This document shows positions 1-11,264 of a stretch of 64,000 nucleotides of DNA, piece after piece; positions within the stretch are counted from its first letter, which is position 1, and every line of letters starts with the position of its first letter. Under the pieces are notes generated by a model that saw nothing but the letters and a program-made list of their open reading frames with translations, searched no databases and was not told the DNA's origin. A program made the position numbers and the translations under genes. The DNA is from Orobanche coerulescens (Eukaryota > Streptophyta > Magnoliopsida > Lamiales > Orobanchaceae). The stretch is from the NCBI GenBank assembly GCA_033398695.1, contig CM065814.1, positions 17,666,358 to 17,730,357 of the forward strand, given 5' to 3'.

Positions 1-149
1 GTGGTTTCGCCCCCGTCCTTGGCAAATTTTCAACTTTGATTATTGACTGTTTGTTTTTCAGGAAAAGACATGTCATCATTTTGAAACAATTTGATGCATG
101 TACTATGAGATGTGTAAGCTAATATCGATACGTATGAGCATAGGCTTAA
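1..149 (+). other. Left flank of element A, interior of element C
   Basis: This short stretch has no coding potential that I can support. It ends at the CGTAT target-site copy (150-154) of element A, and the same CGTAT resumes at 12231, so it should be continuous with the leader of element C that starts at 12236. I did not recognise the sequence itself. The assignment to C rests only on the matching target site. Confidence 0.5.
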
Positions 150-154
150 CGTAT

Positions 155-1120
155 TGTTGTGCGGCGATTAATACACCTCGATAGGCGATCGGCATCACAA
201 TCAGAGAAGCCAACCATGGAAGACTTACTCTGGACAAACGCCCAGAGTTCGGCACAATGCGGCGACCGTCTTTTGGTACCCAGCGATCGTCTTTTGATGT
301 CTGACGATCGTCTTTAATGAGCGAACCAGAGGTGATCATCTCGTGCCACGTATGGATCCGGCATCCGTCAAAGTCGTCGAAGACCGAATCTTGGACGGTG
401 GCCCACGTGCGGATCTTCAAAGGATACCGATAGATAGGACCATTGACCCCAGCCTGTCACCTACCATACCTACCGACAAGGCCGCCGAAAGGTACAAAGT
501 GGGTCCTCCCCGGACAGCGACTCGAGACGCGTGCTGGCTTCCCATTGGTTCGCCCAGCTGGCCTCCAGCAGCAACCTCGGACCTCAAGGGAACAGGCCCA
601 CGTGACGGGACGATCGGGCGTCTTATTTTAATATAGAAAACGGCGGTCGCCCGCGATCGCCTGAGGAATCCCAGCTGCCTTGTCCCCTATAAATAGAGAA
701 CTCACTGCTATGGGAAAGGGGACGCGAATTCTACTACGAATTAAGTGCAAAATACATACCAAAGAGAGAATCAATAGCTCTTTTGGCAACCACTAATACA
801 TTCATAGTGATATTCATACACATTCATCATATATCCCAAGCAAGAACTCACATATTTATCTATCTGGTTCTTCCGGCAATCTACGCGCTCTAAAGCCTAG
901 ATAACTAGAAGTCTTTACACTCCTTGTAATAGATTCTAACATTAATATTTGTACTCGACAGTATATTTATTAATAACATCTCGCGAGAGCATTCAAGCCC
1001 GGGATTAACAACCCCGGCAAATCTTGTGTTATCTATTTTCTCACGGAAGTGTTCTCGCATTTGTTTGTTACTCGATCATTCCAGCAATACTATCTCCGGA
1101 TAATATTTTGGGTAACAACA
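155..1120 (+). repeat. Element A 5' LTR
   Basis: The LTR begins TGTTGTGCGG and ends CAACA; the 966-bp length equals that of the copy at 11265-12230. It holds a TATAAATA box at 688-695 and five CGATCG palindromes (186-191, 284-289, 305-310, 611-616, 654-659), all upstream of the TATA box. Short reading frames on both strands inside it are not genes: they recur in the other LTR with disruptions. Confidence 0.95.
688..695 (+). promoter_or_regulatory. TATA box of element A 5' LTR
   Basis: TATAAATA follows a C-rich run and is kept unchanged in the 3' LTR at 11798-11805. Transcription of the element should start about 30 bases downstream. The nearest CGATCG palindrome ends 29 bases upstream. Confidence 0.8.
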
Positions 1121-1140
1121 ATTGGCGCTAGAGGAGGGCC
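1121..1140 (+). promoter_or_regulatory. Primer binding site of element A
   Basis: Directly after the LTR end the sequence contains TGGCGCTAGAGGAGGG, the usual place and TGG start of a tRNA primer site. It is neither the tRNA-Met (TGGTATCAGAGC) nor the tRNA-Asp type seen in the other elements here. I do not assign the tRNA. Confidence 0.75.
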
Positions 1141-1245
1141 AAGACCTTCATTTTTATTCCTACCGTCTCGAAGAACACTCACTGTTCTCCGGACATATAC
1201 TTGAAGAAACACTCACTGTTCTTCAATAGAAAAGCCTTCAGAAAA

Positions 1246-4200
1246 ATGACATCAGCAACGACCTCCAAGAGAGCCACCCTGAGATCTGCCGGAAATCTCA
1301 TTCCGGCGAGGACCGAATACCAGCCCACGGCGGAAGGCGACCGTGGCGACGCTAGGCTCTCACTCCCGCCCCCGAGGGACAGTTCTAGCCTCTCACTCGA
1401 TCGCCTGCATCACGGAATGCAGTTGAGGAGGCTATAGCCATCTTCAGGGAGCGACGGAAGGCCTACGACTCGCCCACCATCACTCCATCGACCATCCGCC
1501 GGGCAGGCAAGCGGAAGCTTAAGGGGATCTATGTTGAAAAATCGACAGAAAGCCCCGAGCCACAGGAGAAGGCTCTCGTGAGGAGGGACGATTCCGTCTT
1601 CAGCCGCCTGGGGAGCGATCCCTCATGGCGACCCGGGCACTCAGGCCCCAGCCGGGAGACATCGGTATCCGAATCCTTTACTAGGAGTTCGGCATATCCG
1701 ACTCCCAGGAGACAGGCCGGTCAACGAGCCCCTGCTCGCCCAAGAAAGGAACCCACTGGCAGGGAGCTCGTCATTCACCACGGAGCTAGGGGATCAGTAC
1801 ACGATCGCCTTGGTTCACGCTCTGAGAGCCACTCGGCGAGCAGTCAGGCGACGGCGATGGCCGCCATGCAACGCCAGATCGACGAGATGAAGGCGCTCCT
1901 GGAAAATGGGGAAGGCGCCAGGAGATCGATCATTGGATCAAGCGAACCACTCACGACTCAGATCGAGCTCGCCCCAGTCCAACCAACGATCAATCCCCCA
2001 CAAACACCTCTATATGAGGGGAGATCGGATCCGGAAACCCACTTAAGCAAATTCCGGATCTACATGACCGGATGCGGAGCTTCAGATGCGACGAAATGTC
2101 GTATGTTCCCGTTAACTCTGGGCGATCTCGCCCACAGGTGGTACGTCTCACTACCATCTCGCTCAATCAATTGCTTTGAGAAGCTGGCGAACGACTTCAC
2201 GTCGTACTTCGCCGCCAAAGTCGCTCGCCCGGAAGGTCCCCACCGCATGATGAAAATCAGGCAGGGGAAGGAAGAATCGGATGAGGATTACATCGACCGG
2301 GTAGACGAGATAATCCTCACCGGTGAGCCCATCAGCGACGAGATCGCTCTCCACGCAGTCCTGAACGGATTGCACGGACGCTCGCCCATGTTCAGGCACC
2401 TCACAAAAGATTTCCCCCCGACCTATACGGCCTTCCGCGTCAGAGCCGCCGATTTTCTAGCCAGGCAAAGGATGCTCTCACTCCGCTTAGACGAGGGATC
2501 GTCCGAAGAAGGAAAAGCACCTTCGCATGTCCAGAAGAAGGCGGTCGCCAAGCCCAGAAAGGTGGTCGCCAAGCCGCCTGGCGAGTTCAAAGCCTTCGAG
2601 GATGTAGAGGTCCACCTTCTTCACAACCTCAACTTATCTCCGGCCCACATCTTCAACGCGATCAAGGGTCGCGAGTGGCCTTCCAAGCCAAAGCCAATAA
2701 GGGACCACGGTCACCTAGACCGTAGAAAATTCTGTGCCTATCATAAGAGTCCCGGCCACAACACTAGCCAATGCCGCGACCTCCTCAGACAGCTCTGGCG
2801 ACTGTTTGAGGAAGGCAAACTGGACAATTTGATCACCAAGCCAGAACCCAGGACGGAAAGAGCCGGAGGGTGCGAGCGCCGACCAAGTGAAAGAATTCCT
2901 CCCAATCCGATCGCCAGAATCGAGCATGAGCCGGAGTACTCTGATGAGTCGATCCCTCCGATCAACCCTGGCGGTCGGATCAACATGCTTCAAGCAGGAG
3001 GTGGGAGCCTCGGGGGCCATTCCCCGGTTTCCACCCTGTCAAACAGAAAGCGAAAAGCCGAGCTGAGGGCTATCGCCGAAGTCCATGTTGTAGTACCTCC
3101 GGAGCAGACCATCTCTAAAGACGCGCTCATCACCTTTTCCAACAAGGACAGGGAGGGAGTGCAATGTCCCAAGGAGGATGCACTAGTGATCTCCGCTTGT
3201 ATCCTTGGGAAGACGGTCGATCGCGTGCTGGTCGACAATGGGAGTTTCTGCAACATCATATTCAAATCCACCCTAGACCAACTCGGCAATTTAATCAAAT
3301 TCATCAAGCCTTTCGACACCGTGCTCCAAGGGTTCGGCGACAACACAGTCCAAGCCTACGGGAGGATCAAGCTCTCCGTTGAGATAGTATGCTTTTATGA
3401 TCCCAAGGTTAGGATTACTAGGAACCTAATCTTTGTAATCATATATAGGCCCAGCATCTATAATGGGTTCCTAGGTCGCCCCTTTTTGGAAACCTTTGAG
3501 GCGGTCGCCTCATCTTTCTTTTACTGTATCAAATTCCCCATTGCCGATGGGACGGTCGGTACTGTAAAAGGAGATCAGCTAATGGCAAAAAGATGTTTGA
3601 ATTACTCCTATGTTACTTCTTTCAATACTTCCCATACTATATGTAACATTGAAGCGATCGACGATCAACCCATGGAGATCGACGAGCCAAACACATCGTA
3701 CCAACCCGACTCAGGGGACGCCATCTCTCATCAATTGACGGACGACATCGATCCAAGGATCGGTTTCGAGCCAAGTCTCGACATCGATCCAAGGACCGAG
3801 TCCGGAGATCGCACCAAACGAGAGGCGACCGTCCCTGTCGAAGAGTTGGAAAGCATTACGATGGATCCAGTTCATCCAGAACGGGAAGTACAGATTGGCG
3901 CAAGCATCGACCACGAATTAAAGGGAGATCTAATCAACTTGCTACGTAGGAACATCGGAGTCTTTGCCTGGTCGCATCAAGATATGGTTGGCATAAGTCC
4001 CGAACACGCTTGCCATTATCTAAAGATCGACCGAGCAATGAAGCCTGTTCACCAGAAGCGTAGGAAGTTCGGCCCCGAGAAGTACGCGGCGCTCGACATA
4101 GAAGTCCAGAAGTTACTCAACAACAAATTGATCGGAGTAGCCACAGACGAACCACAGTGGGTCGCCAACGCGGTGCTCGTCAAAAAGCCAACTGGCTCCT

Positions 4201-5813
4201 GGAGATTATGCATTGACTTCACCGACCTCAACGCGGCATGTCCAAAAGATCACTTCCCGATGCCTCATATTGATCACTTGGTCGACAGTACGGCAGGTTG
4301 CGAAATGATGTCGTTTATGGATGCCTTCGCCGGGTATCATCAAATCCCAATGGCGGAGGAAGACATAAAACACACATCTTTCCACACAGAAAAAGACATA
4401 TACTTTTGGGTCAGAATGCCGTTCGGCTTGAAAAACACGGGAGCGACCTACCAGCGATTAGTCAACAGAATGTTCGCCGATCAGATCGGCAAGACCATGG
4501 AGGTCTATATTGACGATATCGTAGTCAAAAGCCTCAAGAAGGAAGATCACCTCAACGATCTCGCCGAGACGTTCACCATCCTTGAGAAGTTTAACATGAA
4601 GCTGAACCCTAAGAAATGCAACTTCGGGGTGGGCTCCGGGAAGTTCCTGGGGCACATAGTGAGCCAAAGAGGGATCGAGGCGAACCCCACCAAGGTGCAG
4701 GCGATCCTTGACATGCAAGAACCGCGAAACATCAAGCAGGTGCAACGCCTCACAGGTTGTCTAGCCGCCCTCAACCGTTTCATATCACGGCTCGGCGATA
4801 AAAGCAAGCCTTTCTTCGCAACCATCAAGAACAAGAAGTTCGCATGGACGAAGGAAAGCCAGATAGCGTTCGCCAAGATAAAGGAATATCTATCTAACCC
4901 CCAGATCCTGGCAAAGCCGATCCCCGGTGAAAAATTATTCCTTTACTTAGCGGCCTCGGAGGTCGCGCTAAGTGCCGTTCTGGTGCGAGCAGAGGGGCAA
5001 GCCCACTTGCCGATCTACTATGTTAGCCAGGCGCTCCACGAATCTGAGACACGTTATACGCCATTGGAGAAGATCGCCTACGCCCTTGTCATGAGTGTTC
5101 GTAAGCTGAGGGCTTACTTCTTCGATCACCAAGTGGAAGTCCTAACAACTCTACCTCTAAGACAAGTCCTACACCGACCGGATACCAACGGGCGACTCCT
5201 CAAGTGGTCGCTAGAGATCGCCCAATACGGTATCACTTACGCTCCTCGCACGGCGATCAAGGGCCAAGCTCTGGCGGACTTCGTGGTGGAATTAACTTTC
5301 CCTCACAGTCCAACCCAGGACGGCCGACCTGCCTGGAAGTTATATGTGGATGGCTCAGCGACCAATTCGAGAGCAGGGGCAGGGATTGTCCTCATCAGCC
5401 CCGACGGTCAGAGTTTCACAAACGCTGTGCGTTTCGGTTTTCGTGCGACCAACAATGAAGCTGAATACGAAGCATTGGTAGGCGGGCTCGATCTAGCCCT
5501 CGCCCTAGATGTTCGTCGCCTCCATATCTTCATGGACTCCCTTTTGGTCGTAAACCAAGTCAAGGGAGAATATGAGGCACGCGGCGAACAGATGGTCAAA
5601 TACCAAGAGCTGGTCGCCGAAATGTGCACAAAATTTGAAGGAGTACTAATCGAACAAGTCCCGAGAGAGCACAACTCCCAGGCCGATGCTCTTTCCAAGC
5701 TAGCATCATCGGATGGGGGCGTGACTTCTCCAATATCCAAATCACAAAGTCGGCAAGGCCGCGATCGGCGAAGCACGGTTACCACGGTCTCCATCGCCGA
5801 GAGAACTGGATGA
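1246..5813 (+). pseudogene. Element A gag-protease-RT-RNase H polyprotein
   Basis: A long open frame runs from 1578 to 5813 (1411 codons); a probable gag start lies at 1246 in another frame, joined by a frameshift near 1400-1435, so the Gag N-terminus is broken. Residue numbers from 1578: Gag core about 140-300, a CCHC-like zinc knuckle about 385-400, protease near 551 with DNGS where DTG/DSG or DGGS is usual, reverse transcriptase about 840-1040 with FMDAFAGYHQI and an intact YIDD at about 977, a first RNase H about 1100-1190 that lacks the normal acidic set, and a second, archaeal-type RNase H about 1250-1385 with YVDGS, NNEAEYEA, FMDS and QADAL carrying the D-E-D-D residues. The duplicated RNase H is typical of Tat. 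It makes the capsid and copies element RNA into DNA in virus-like particles. The integrase follows in another frame. Confidence 0.9.
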
Positions 5814-7020
5814 CTCCGTTCATCAAATACTTAAAGGACGGAACGGTCCACGGCAGCCGTGTTAAAGCTCGCCAACTCCCGGCCGTGCGACCAGAAATAC
5901 CCTATTGGACGACCGGCTTTACAAGCGAGCCTTCAGCCTTCCTCCTCAAGTGTATTACACCGGAGGAAGGTCGGCTCGTTTTAGCTGAGATCCATGACGG
6001 AATTTGTGGAAACCATGCGGGCGGGCGAGCCCTCATCCATAAGACAACCAGACAAGGGTTTTTCTGGCCATCACTTCGGAAAGATGCGATCGCCTATGCC
6101 AGATCGTGCCATAGGTGTCAGATAATGGGCCCCAACATTAAACTATCACCCGAACAGCTCACCTCCATGTATAGCCCTTGGCCATTTGCGCAATGGGGCA
6201 TCGACCTTATAGGTCCCTTACCGACGGCTCCAGGTGGCTGTAAGTTCGCCATCGTAGGGGTCGACTATTTCACCAAATGGGCTGAGGCCGAACCGCTCAA
6301 CAAGATCGGCCAAGAGCAAGTGATCAAGTTTATATGGAAAAACGTCGTATGCTGATTCAGTGCCCTTGTGCCATCATCTCCGACAACGGAAAAGCGATTC
6401 GACGGCTTAGAAGTCATGCAATTCAGAAAAGTGGGAATCAAAAGGTTATTCTCGGCACCTATCACCCTCGCATTTAACGGCGGGTAGAGGCAGTGAATAA
6501 GATCCTCAAACACACGATTAAAGCGCGACTCGAATCCAGGCAAGGACGATGGGCGAGCGAGCTCCCAGACGTTTTGTGGTCCTACCGAACGACGACCCGC
6601 AATTCAACCGGCGAAACCCCATTCGCCCTAGCCTTCGAAACAGAAGCGGTGATCCCTTCAGAGATCGCCGTCCTCAGCCATCGAACCGAGCAGGAGATAA
6701 CAACCGACAATGATGTGGCCCGACGAATCGACCTAGACATGCTCGAAGAACGACGGCTGACCTCAGAAATGAAGAACACAATCCACAAAAGGAGAGCCGA
6801 GAAGTTCTTCAATTCAAAGGTCAAAGAAAGAAGGTTTCAAGTGGGCGATCTCGTCCTCAAGAAGATCCAAACCCACACAGGCGTTTTCGGTCCATACTGG
6901 GAAGGACCTTTCAGAATATCCAGATGGATAACTAAAGGAGCCTACGAACTGGAACATCCTGACGGTACTCCGGGTCAATACCCCTGGAACGCCGTGCACC
7001 TGGAAAAATACTACCAGTGA
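5810..7020 (+). pseudogene. Element A integrase, disrupted
   Basis: The first part (5810-6355) overlaps the end of the polyprotein by four bases. It contains an HHCC zinc-binding region (a GNHAGG stretch, then CHRCQ) and the start of the catalytic core with the first aspartate in WGIDLIGPLP. A stop at 6353-6355 ends this frame. The second core aspartate (ISDNG) is readable near 6376, followed by a frameshift and a stop before the glutamate region near 6485. The remainder (6493-7020) holds the rest of the core and a C-terminal domain with GDLVLKK and GPYWEGPF. All three catalytic parts are present but in broken frames, so no full integrase can be made. Integrase joins the cDNA to host DNA. Confidence 0.88.
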
Positions 7021-8078
7021 TAATTTTGTATTCAATTTCAATGATGTACAAGGAATATAATGAGATTTTTTCCTATCCCATCTATTCTGGCGATCGCCCC
7101 ACCAGGCATATCGCATACTGCCGACGATCGTTGATCACGATGATCCTAGGTAAAATCATTGCAGCCATGGTCCTGTAGGTCGATGGAACCGACAGCTTCG
7201 CCCATGCAAGGTACTTTTGGGCTGAGATCGCCCGCCCTTCGTTTAAATACGAGGCCGGCATAGCCGAAGGACCCTCCAAATTATTCAGTAGGCACGATCG
7301 CACGTTCTCAAGGTACATCATTTAACATGGTGAACCCGAACAATGCGACGTACCACTACCCCCGTCTCAACGTACACCGTCGAGGGTCGCCATTTTCATG
7401 GCGGGCCGAGGTGGAAGCAGAACTAACAAGCCGCGGACGTGGAGTCGAATAAGCCGACGACACCCCGCGCAAGGACTCCTCCATACCGAGATCGCCCGCC
7501 TTTCGTTTTAACACAAGGCAGGCGTAGCCTAACAGAGGACCCTCACAAAAAGTGAATCGCGGGATACACAATATCCCTCGCACACAAAGACACGATTGGG
7601 GAGGTCGGTCCATCGAACACCCCAACCATACATGATTCTTCAGGATCGGCAAAATGAAGATAGCTCGCCAGACAAACTAGTTTTTGTTTCCTTACTTACA
7701 ATAAGTGAACAAAAACAATGGGGCAGAGATAGGTCGAGCTAATCTCAAATACGATCGAACAAAAAGGAACCACACACGATCGGCTCCGCTCAAACACAAG
7801 CAGGACGATCGGGGTCGTCCGACAAAAATTACAAGTAAGAATTCCGATTCAAAACATATCAATGCTTTCAACACTCAGACAATCGGCCGGATGAACAAAA
7901 CGTCGAAAGAAATCATACACGTACTTGTAAAAATTGCACGCAAACATTCAAAGGCGATCGCATATAAAGAGACAGTATGAAAAAAAGGAGCATTTTATTC
8001 ATAACACAAGTTTCATACATTACGAGGCCCGAAGGCATTACAAAAAGTACAAGTTACAGAGGAAAACAAAAATGCCTC
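7021..8078 (+). other. Element A non-coding region after pol, with a duplicated segment
   Basis: I see no gene here. A segment of about 57 bp beginning GAGATCGCCCGCC occurs twice, at about 7224-7279 and 7488-7545; both copies carry a GGC(A/C)GGC(A/G)TAGCC stretch and GGACCCTC. GATCGCC and CGATCG words are frequent (for example near 7090 and 7123). The minus-strand antisense gene ends just beyond the right border. Confidence 0.6.
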
Positions 8079-9002
8079 TCAAGGCCCCGCCGGCTGGCCA
8101 TCGCCCTCGGGTTGCGGATCGGCTTGAGCTCCCCCATCGGCCTCGGGATGAATGAGTTTACCGGTATACCAACTCAAGTCGATCCTGAAGTCGACAAAGT
8201 CAAGGATCGGCAAGGAGAATTCTGGATGCAGAGGATGCTCGAGGACATAGGATTTGAAGCTCTCCATCAGAGGACCGATCTCGACCCCTGCCTTTTTAGC
8301 GGCTCGAGCAATCGGCATAGGCCAAGTAATAAGCGAACTCGCCGACGTGCTCGACGTTAAGGTAGGGATCGACCTCGATCGCCTTCAGCTGCCCCTTCAA
8401 ATCCGCGGCCGTCTTCTCGGCCTCCGCCAGCTCGACCGCCTTGGCAGCATTCTCGCCCCTGGCCTTCTCCAGCTCCTTCTTCGCCGCCTCCAGCTCACCG
8501 CTGAGCCGATCCACCATCACCTTCAGCCCGGCCGCCTCCTCCTGCGAAGCCACGAGTTTTTGGCGGGTTTCCTTCTCCTTATCACGAGACCGGTCGGCAG
8601 CCTCCTTAGAGCGGCTCAGCTCCTGCTTCAATCGGTCCACGTCCTGCTTAGCCCTTTTGGCCGTCTCCTCAAACTCCTTCTCCATAGACTGGATCCGGTT
8701 GGAAGCCTCAATATTTTTGTTCCGGGCGGCCTCGAGGTCGCTATGGAGACGAGTAGTGGAGGGTCGCCCCTCAAAATCCCTAGCAGCTTGGACGGCCATC
8801 ATCGCCGTCTGGAGAGCCGAGCGGCACCGCCGCATGGCGTCTCGGATCGCCGACGAGCGATCGCATCAAGATCGGTCGTCAAGCCTTGGGAAGAGAGGTG
8901 ATAGCTTTGTGACGTAGCGGGGACTTCGAGGATCATTGCGGAGCCTTGCTCGACAGAAAGTCCAGCACCATGGGAGCAACGTCCGGGTCGGCGAGACGAA
9001 CC

Positions 9003-9086
9003 CTGCAGCGCAAACCAAGGAAACCAAGGAGTTAGCCCATACCATGCTCAGAATGCCTAACTCAGAAAATTTTGACCCTTTCTTAC
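9003..9086 (-). other. Intron 3 of the antisense gene
   Basis: The minus-strand donor is AATAG|GTAAGAAAGG and the acceptor is GCGCTGCAG. Length 84 bp. Joining gives RDPELVNRVRLADPDV in one frame. This is the strongest donor of the three. Confidence 0.75.
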
Positions 9087-9518
9087 CTATTGACCAGCTC
9101 GGGATCGCGTCCGAAATAAGGCTTGCCCCGGGAGGTTTTCGCCTCGGCGATCGCCACCTTCTTCGCCGAGCTGCCAGATGACCGAGGGCCGGGGACCGTG
9201 GGCCTAGGGCCTGATCGCTCCATCATCGGGACGGCAGAGATAGGAGCCGCAGCAACCGGAGGCTCAAGAATGGATACATCCGCCTCAGAAATCGACGGGG
9301 ACTCCTCCGACCTCCGCCTTTTGCGGAGTCAAGGCATTCCTCTCCACTGAACCACCGGCTCGGCGGCGGCACCTCGGCGAGGCCTCGTCACCGGAGCGGG
9401 CGAGACGTCATCGCAGAACGCGACGACCGGTCACCTTACCCAGTGGGCGGCCAGATGAGTCCCGGGTTTGACATAGCGATCTCTGGCGGTGGTTCGGCAA
9501 ATCGGGGAAAATAAACCT

Positions 9519-9609
9519 CTGTCAAAGAAGAGATACAAACAAGTTAGACAAAACAAAACGACCTCCTGGAGGCGATCGTCCAGCAAGGAAGCACCACTTA
9601 AACTCATAC
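9519..9609 (-). other. Intron 2 of the antisense gene
   Basis: The minus-strand donor is CCAG|GTATGAG and the acceptor is CTTTGACAG. Length 91 bp. Joining gives a continuous frame from HLKVP to EVYFPRFAEPP. Without splicing the frame ends early. Confidence 0.72.
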
Positions 9610-9774
9610 CTGGAACTTTCAAGTGACGGGGGTAGCAGAACAATCGAGCCCCCAACCGATGAGCTTCGGTACCAAGCGAGCGAACGTCGATAAAGGAGTT
9701 CGGCAAGGCACGGATCCGCTCCCAAACGATCAAGAAATCGAATGGAAGGTCACCGATCGCTGGAACGAGAGGTC

Positions 9775-9843
9775 CTGCAAAAAGAAAACAAAATTAGATC
9801 AGTCCAAGACAAGCTCAATCAAGGGGAGAGTTAAAATCCTTAC
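9775..9843 (-). other. Intron 1 of the antisense gene
   Basis: Read on the minus strand the donor is GTAAGG and the acceptor follows a T-rich run ending TTTTTGCAG. Length 69 bp. Removing it keeps the frame open from ...ERNP to RPLVP..., and the upstream exon is in the same frame as the ATG at 10780. Short introns of this size are normal in plants. Confidence 0.75.
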
Positions 9844-10925
9844 TCGGATTCCTCTCCCGGAAAGTGGTGGGGATCTCCAACTCCTCGTTCGGCCTGTCAC
9901 TCGATGCCGATCACCACGCCCCGCCGACCCAGCACCATTTAGAAAGGTCACCCCTGGTCTTATTCGGCATGCCACGGACCACTCTCCCGATTCGGCCTTG
10001 GATATGATTGCCGCCGATCGACCCTTTCTGCGCGGCCAGTTTGAACAGATAATTCATCTCCAGCGCAGTCAGGAGGCGAAACAACCGGTGACCGCCAAAC
10101 AGGGTCAACGTGCAGATGATCTACAGCCAAGCGTTCGGCGTCAGTTGAAGAGGCGCCAAATTCCAGGCGATGAGCAAGTAGGAGACGGCGAATGGCAACG
10201 GGAATCGCAGACCCGCCTCCATAATCATCTCGTTGACGGCAACCATATCCTTAGGCGGTTGGTCGGCGCGCTCATTCTCTGAGGGCACGTGCAAGGAAAC
10301 GACGGAGGGGATGTGATATTTGGCCCTCCAACGGCTCAGGTCTTTCTTGGTCGCCGTACTCCGGATCTTTCCGAAAGTCCACGGAGACGGGACGGCGGCC
10401 TGAAAAACCGTCCGCTTCACATGTTCGTAAGGGTGAGCGGCAGAGTAGGCCTCGAAGTCGAATTCCGGACAGGGTCCGGCGATCGCTTCCATCATCTGAG
10501 CAAAAGCCACATAGGCAGGGCCGAATCTACTCTCTCGTTCCCAGGCCTCCCGCACCAAATCATCCTCATCCACCGGCGAGCCCCCCTGCTCCGCCGTCGC
10601 CGCCATCCTCGCCACTTCGGCCTCGTTGAAAAGTTCTTCGAGCTCTACGGGTGCAATCCCCGCTCGAATAGCTTCAACGGCCGTCTCCATATCCACTCCA
10701 ACGGGAACCTCCTCCCGTTCAGGCGACGCTGCGGCAGCGGAAGAACTTCCAGTCTCGAAGGTTTTGGATCCTCCCGACATATTAGAAAGTAAAGAGAGGG
10801 AGAAGGTTAATTTTTCTTACCTAGAGAAAAGAAGGAGATCGGCACAAGAAGCTCCAGAAATTTTTGCAGAAATTCAGCTAGGGATGCAAGGACGCGTAAA
10901 AAGTGAAGGAGAAGAAGCCCTGACC

Positions 10926-10933
10926 TTTTTATA
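10926..10933 (-). promoter_or_regulatory. Possible TATA box of the antisense gene
   Basis: The minus strand reads TATAAAAA here, about 145 bases upstream of the antisense ATG at 10780. A GTAAG donor-like site also lies in the presumed 5' UTR near 10820. The promoter role is inferred from position only. Confidence 0.4.
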
Positions 10934-11264
10934 GATGGAGACGAGGGTCTAAATGCAAAGAGGAGAAACCTCGGGGGCTGGATCGCAACCGTCACGTGGG
11001 GACGCATTAAATGCTGCCCTCGAATCCCGCATACGCGTCTTTTCGAGGGCATGCCAGCCGACAGGTCCAACAAACCGTCGGATTTCCCCCAACAGCGGCG
11101 CGACGCGTGTCCCTGCCATTTTTGGAAAGCCCGCCTTTTGCTCCCGACGCGAGAGAAGATCGTCCAGATTTGAATTCAGATCGGTTGATCGTTTAAACAT
11201 TGGCGATCGCCAACAGTGCCACCTCACCCCGTGTTTTCAACATCGAGGCGAGCTGGGGGGCAAT
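10934..11264 (+). other. Element A 3' untranslated region and polypurine tract
   Basis: No gene is visible on either strand. The last bases before the 3' LTR hold a run of six G (AGCTGGGGGGCAAT, 11251-11264), the expected polypurine primer for plus-strand DNA synthesis. Confidence 0.65.

Larger units (their letters stand above)
8079..10780 (-). pseudogene. Antisense spliced gene in Tat element ('putative gypsy type transposon' family)
   Basis: On the strand opposite to pol an ATG at 10780 opens a reading frame whose first exon (10780-9844) resembles the plant 'putative gypsy type transposon' domain (Pfam PF04195, recalled, not searched): the stretch YHIPSVVSLHVPSENERAD, AGLRFPLPF and LTPNAW are its typical run. 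Frame-preserving GT-AG introns can be placed at 9843-9775, 9609-9519 and 9086-9003. The last exon encodes a long Lys/Glu/Ala-rich coiled coil (8835-8296) and an acidic tail ending at 8079. In-frame stops lie at 10121-10123 and 9911-9913, and frames shift near 9440, 9340, 8935, 8850 and 8310, so this copy is a pseudogene. Antisense frames between pol and the 3' LTR are a described trait of Tat elements; their function is not known. I infer one gene because the junction frames agree. Confidence 0.8.

Noticed and set aside
8254..8917. Long plus-strand frames rich in Leu, Arg and Ser
   Set aside because: They are shadows of the antisense coiled-coil exon, whose minus-strand codons give a coherent Lys/Glu/Ala heptad-like protein.
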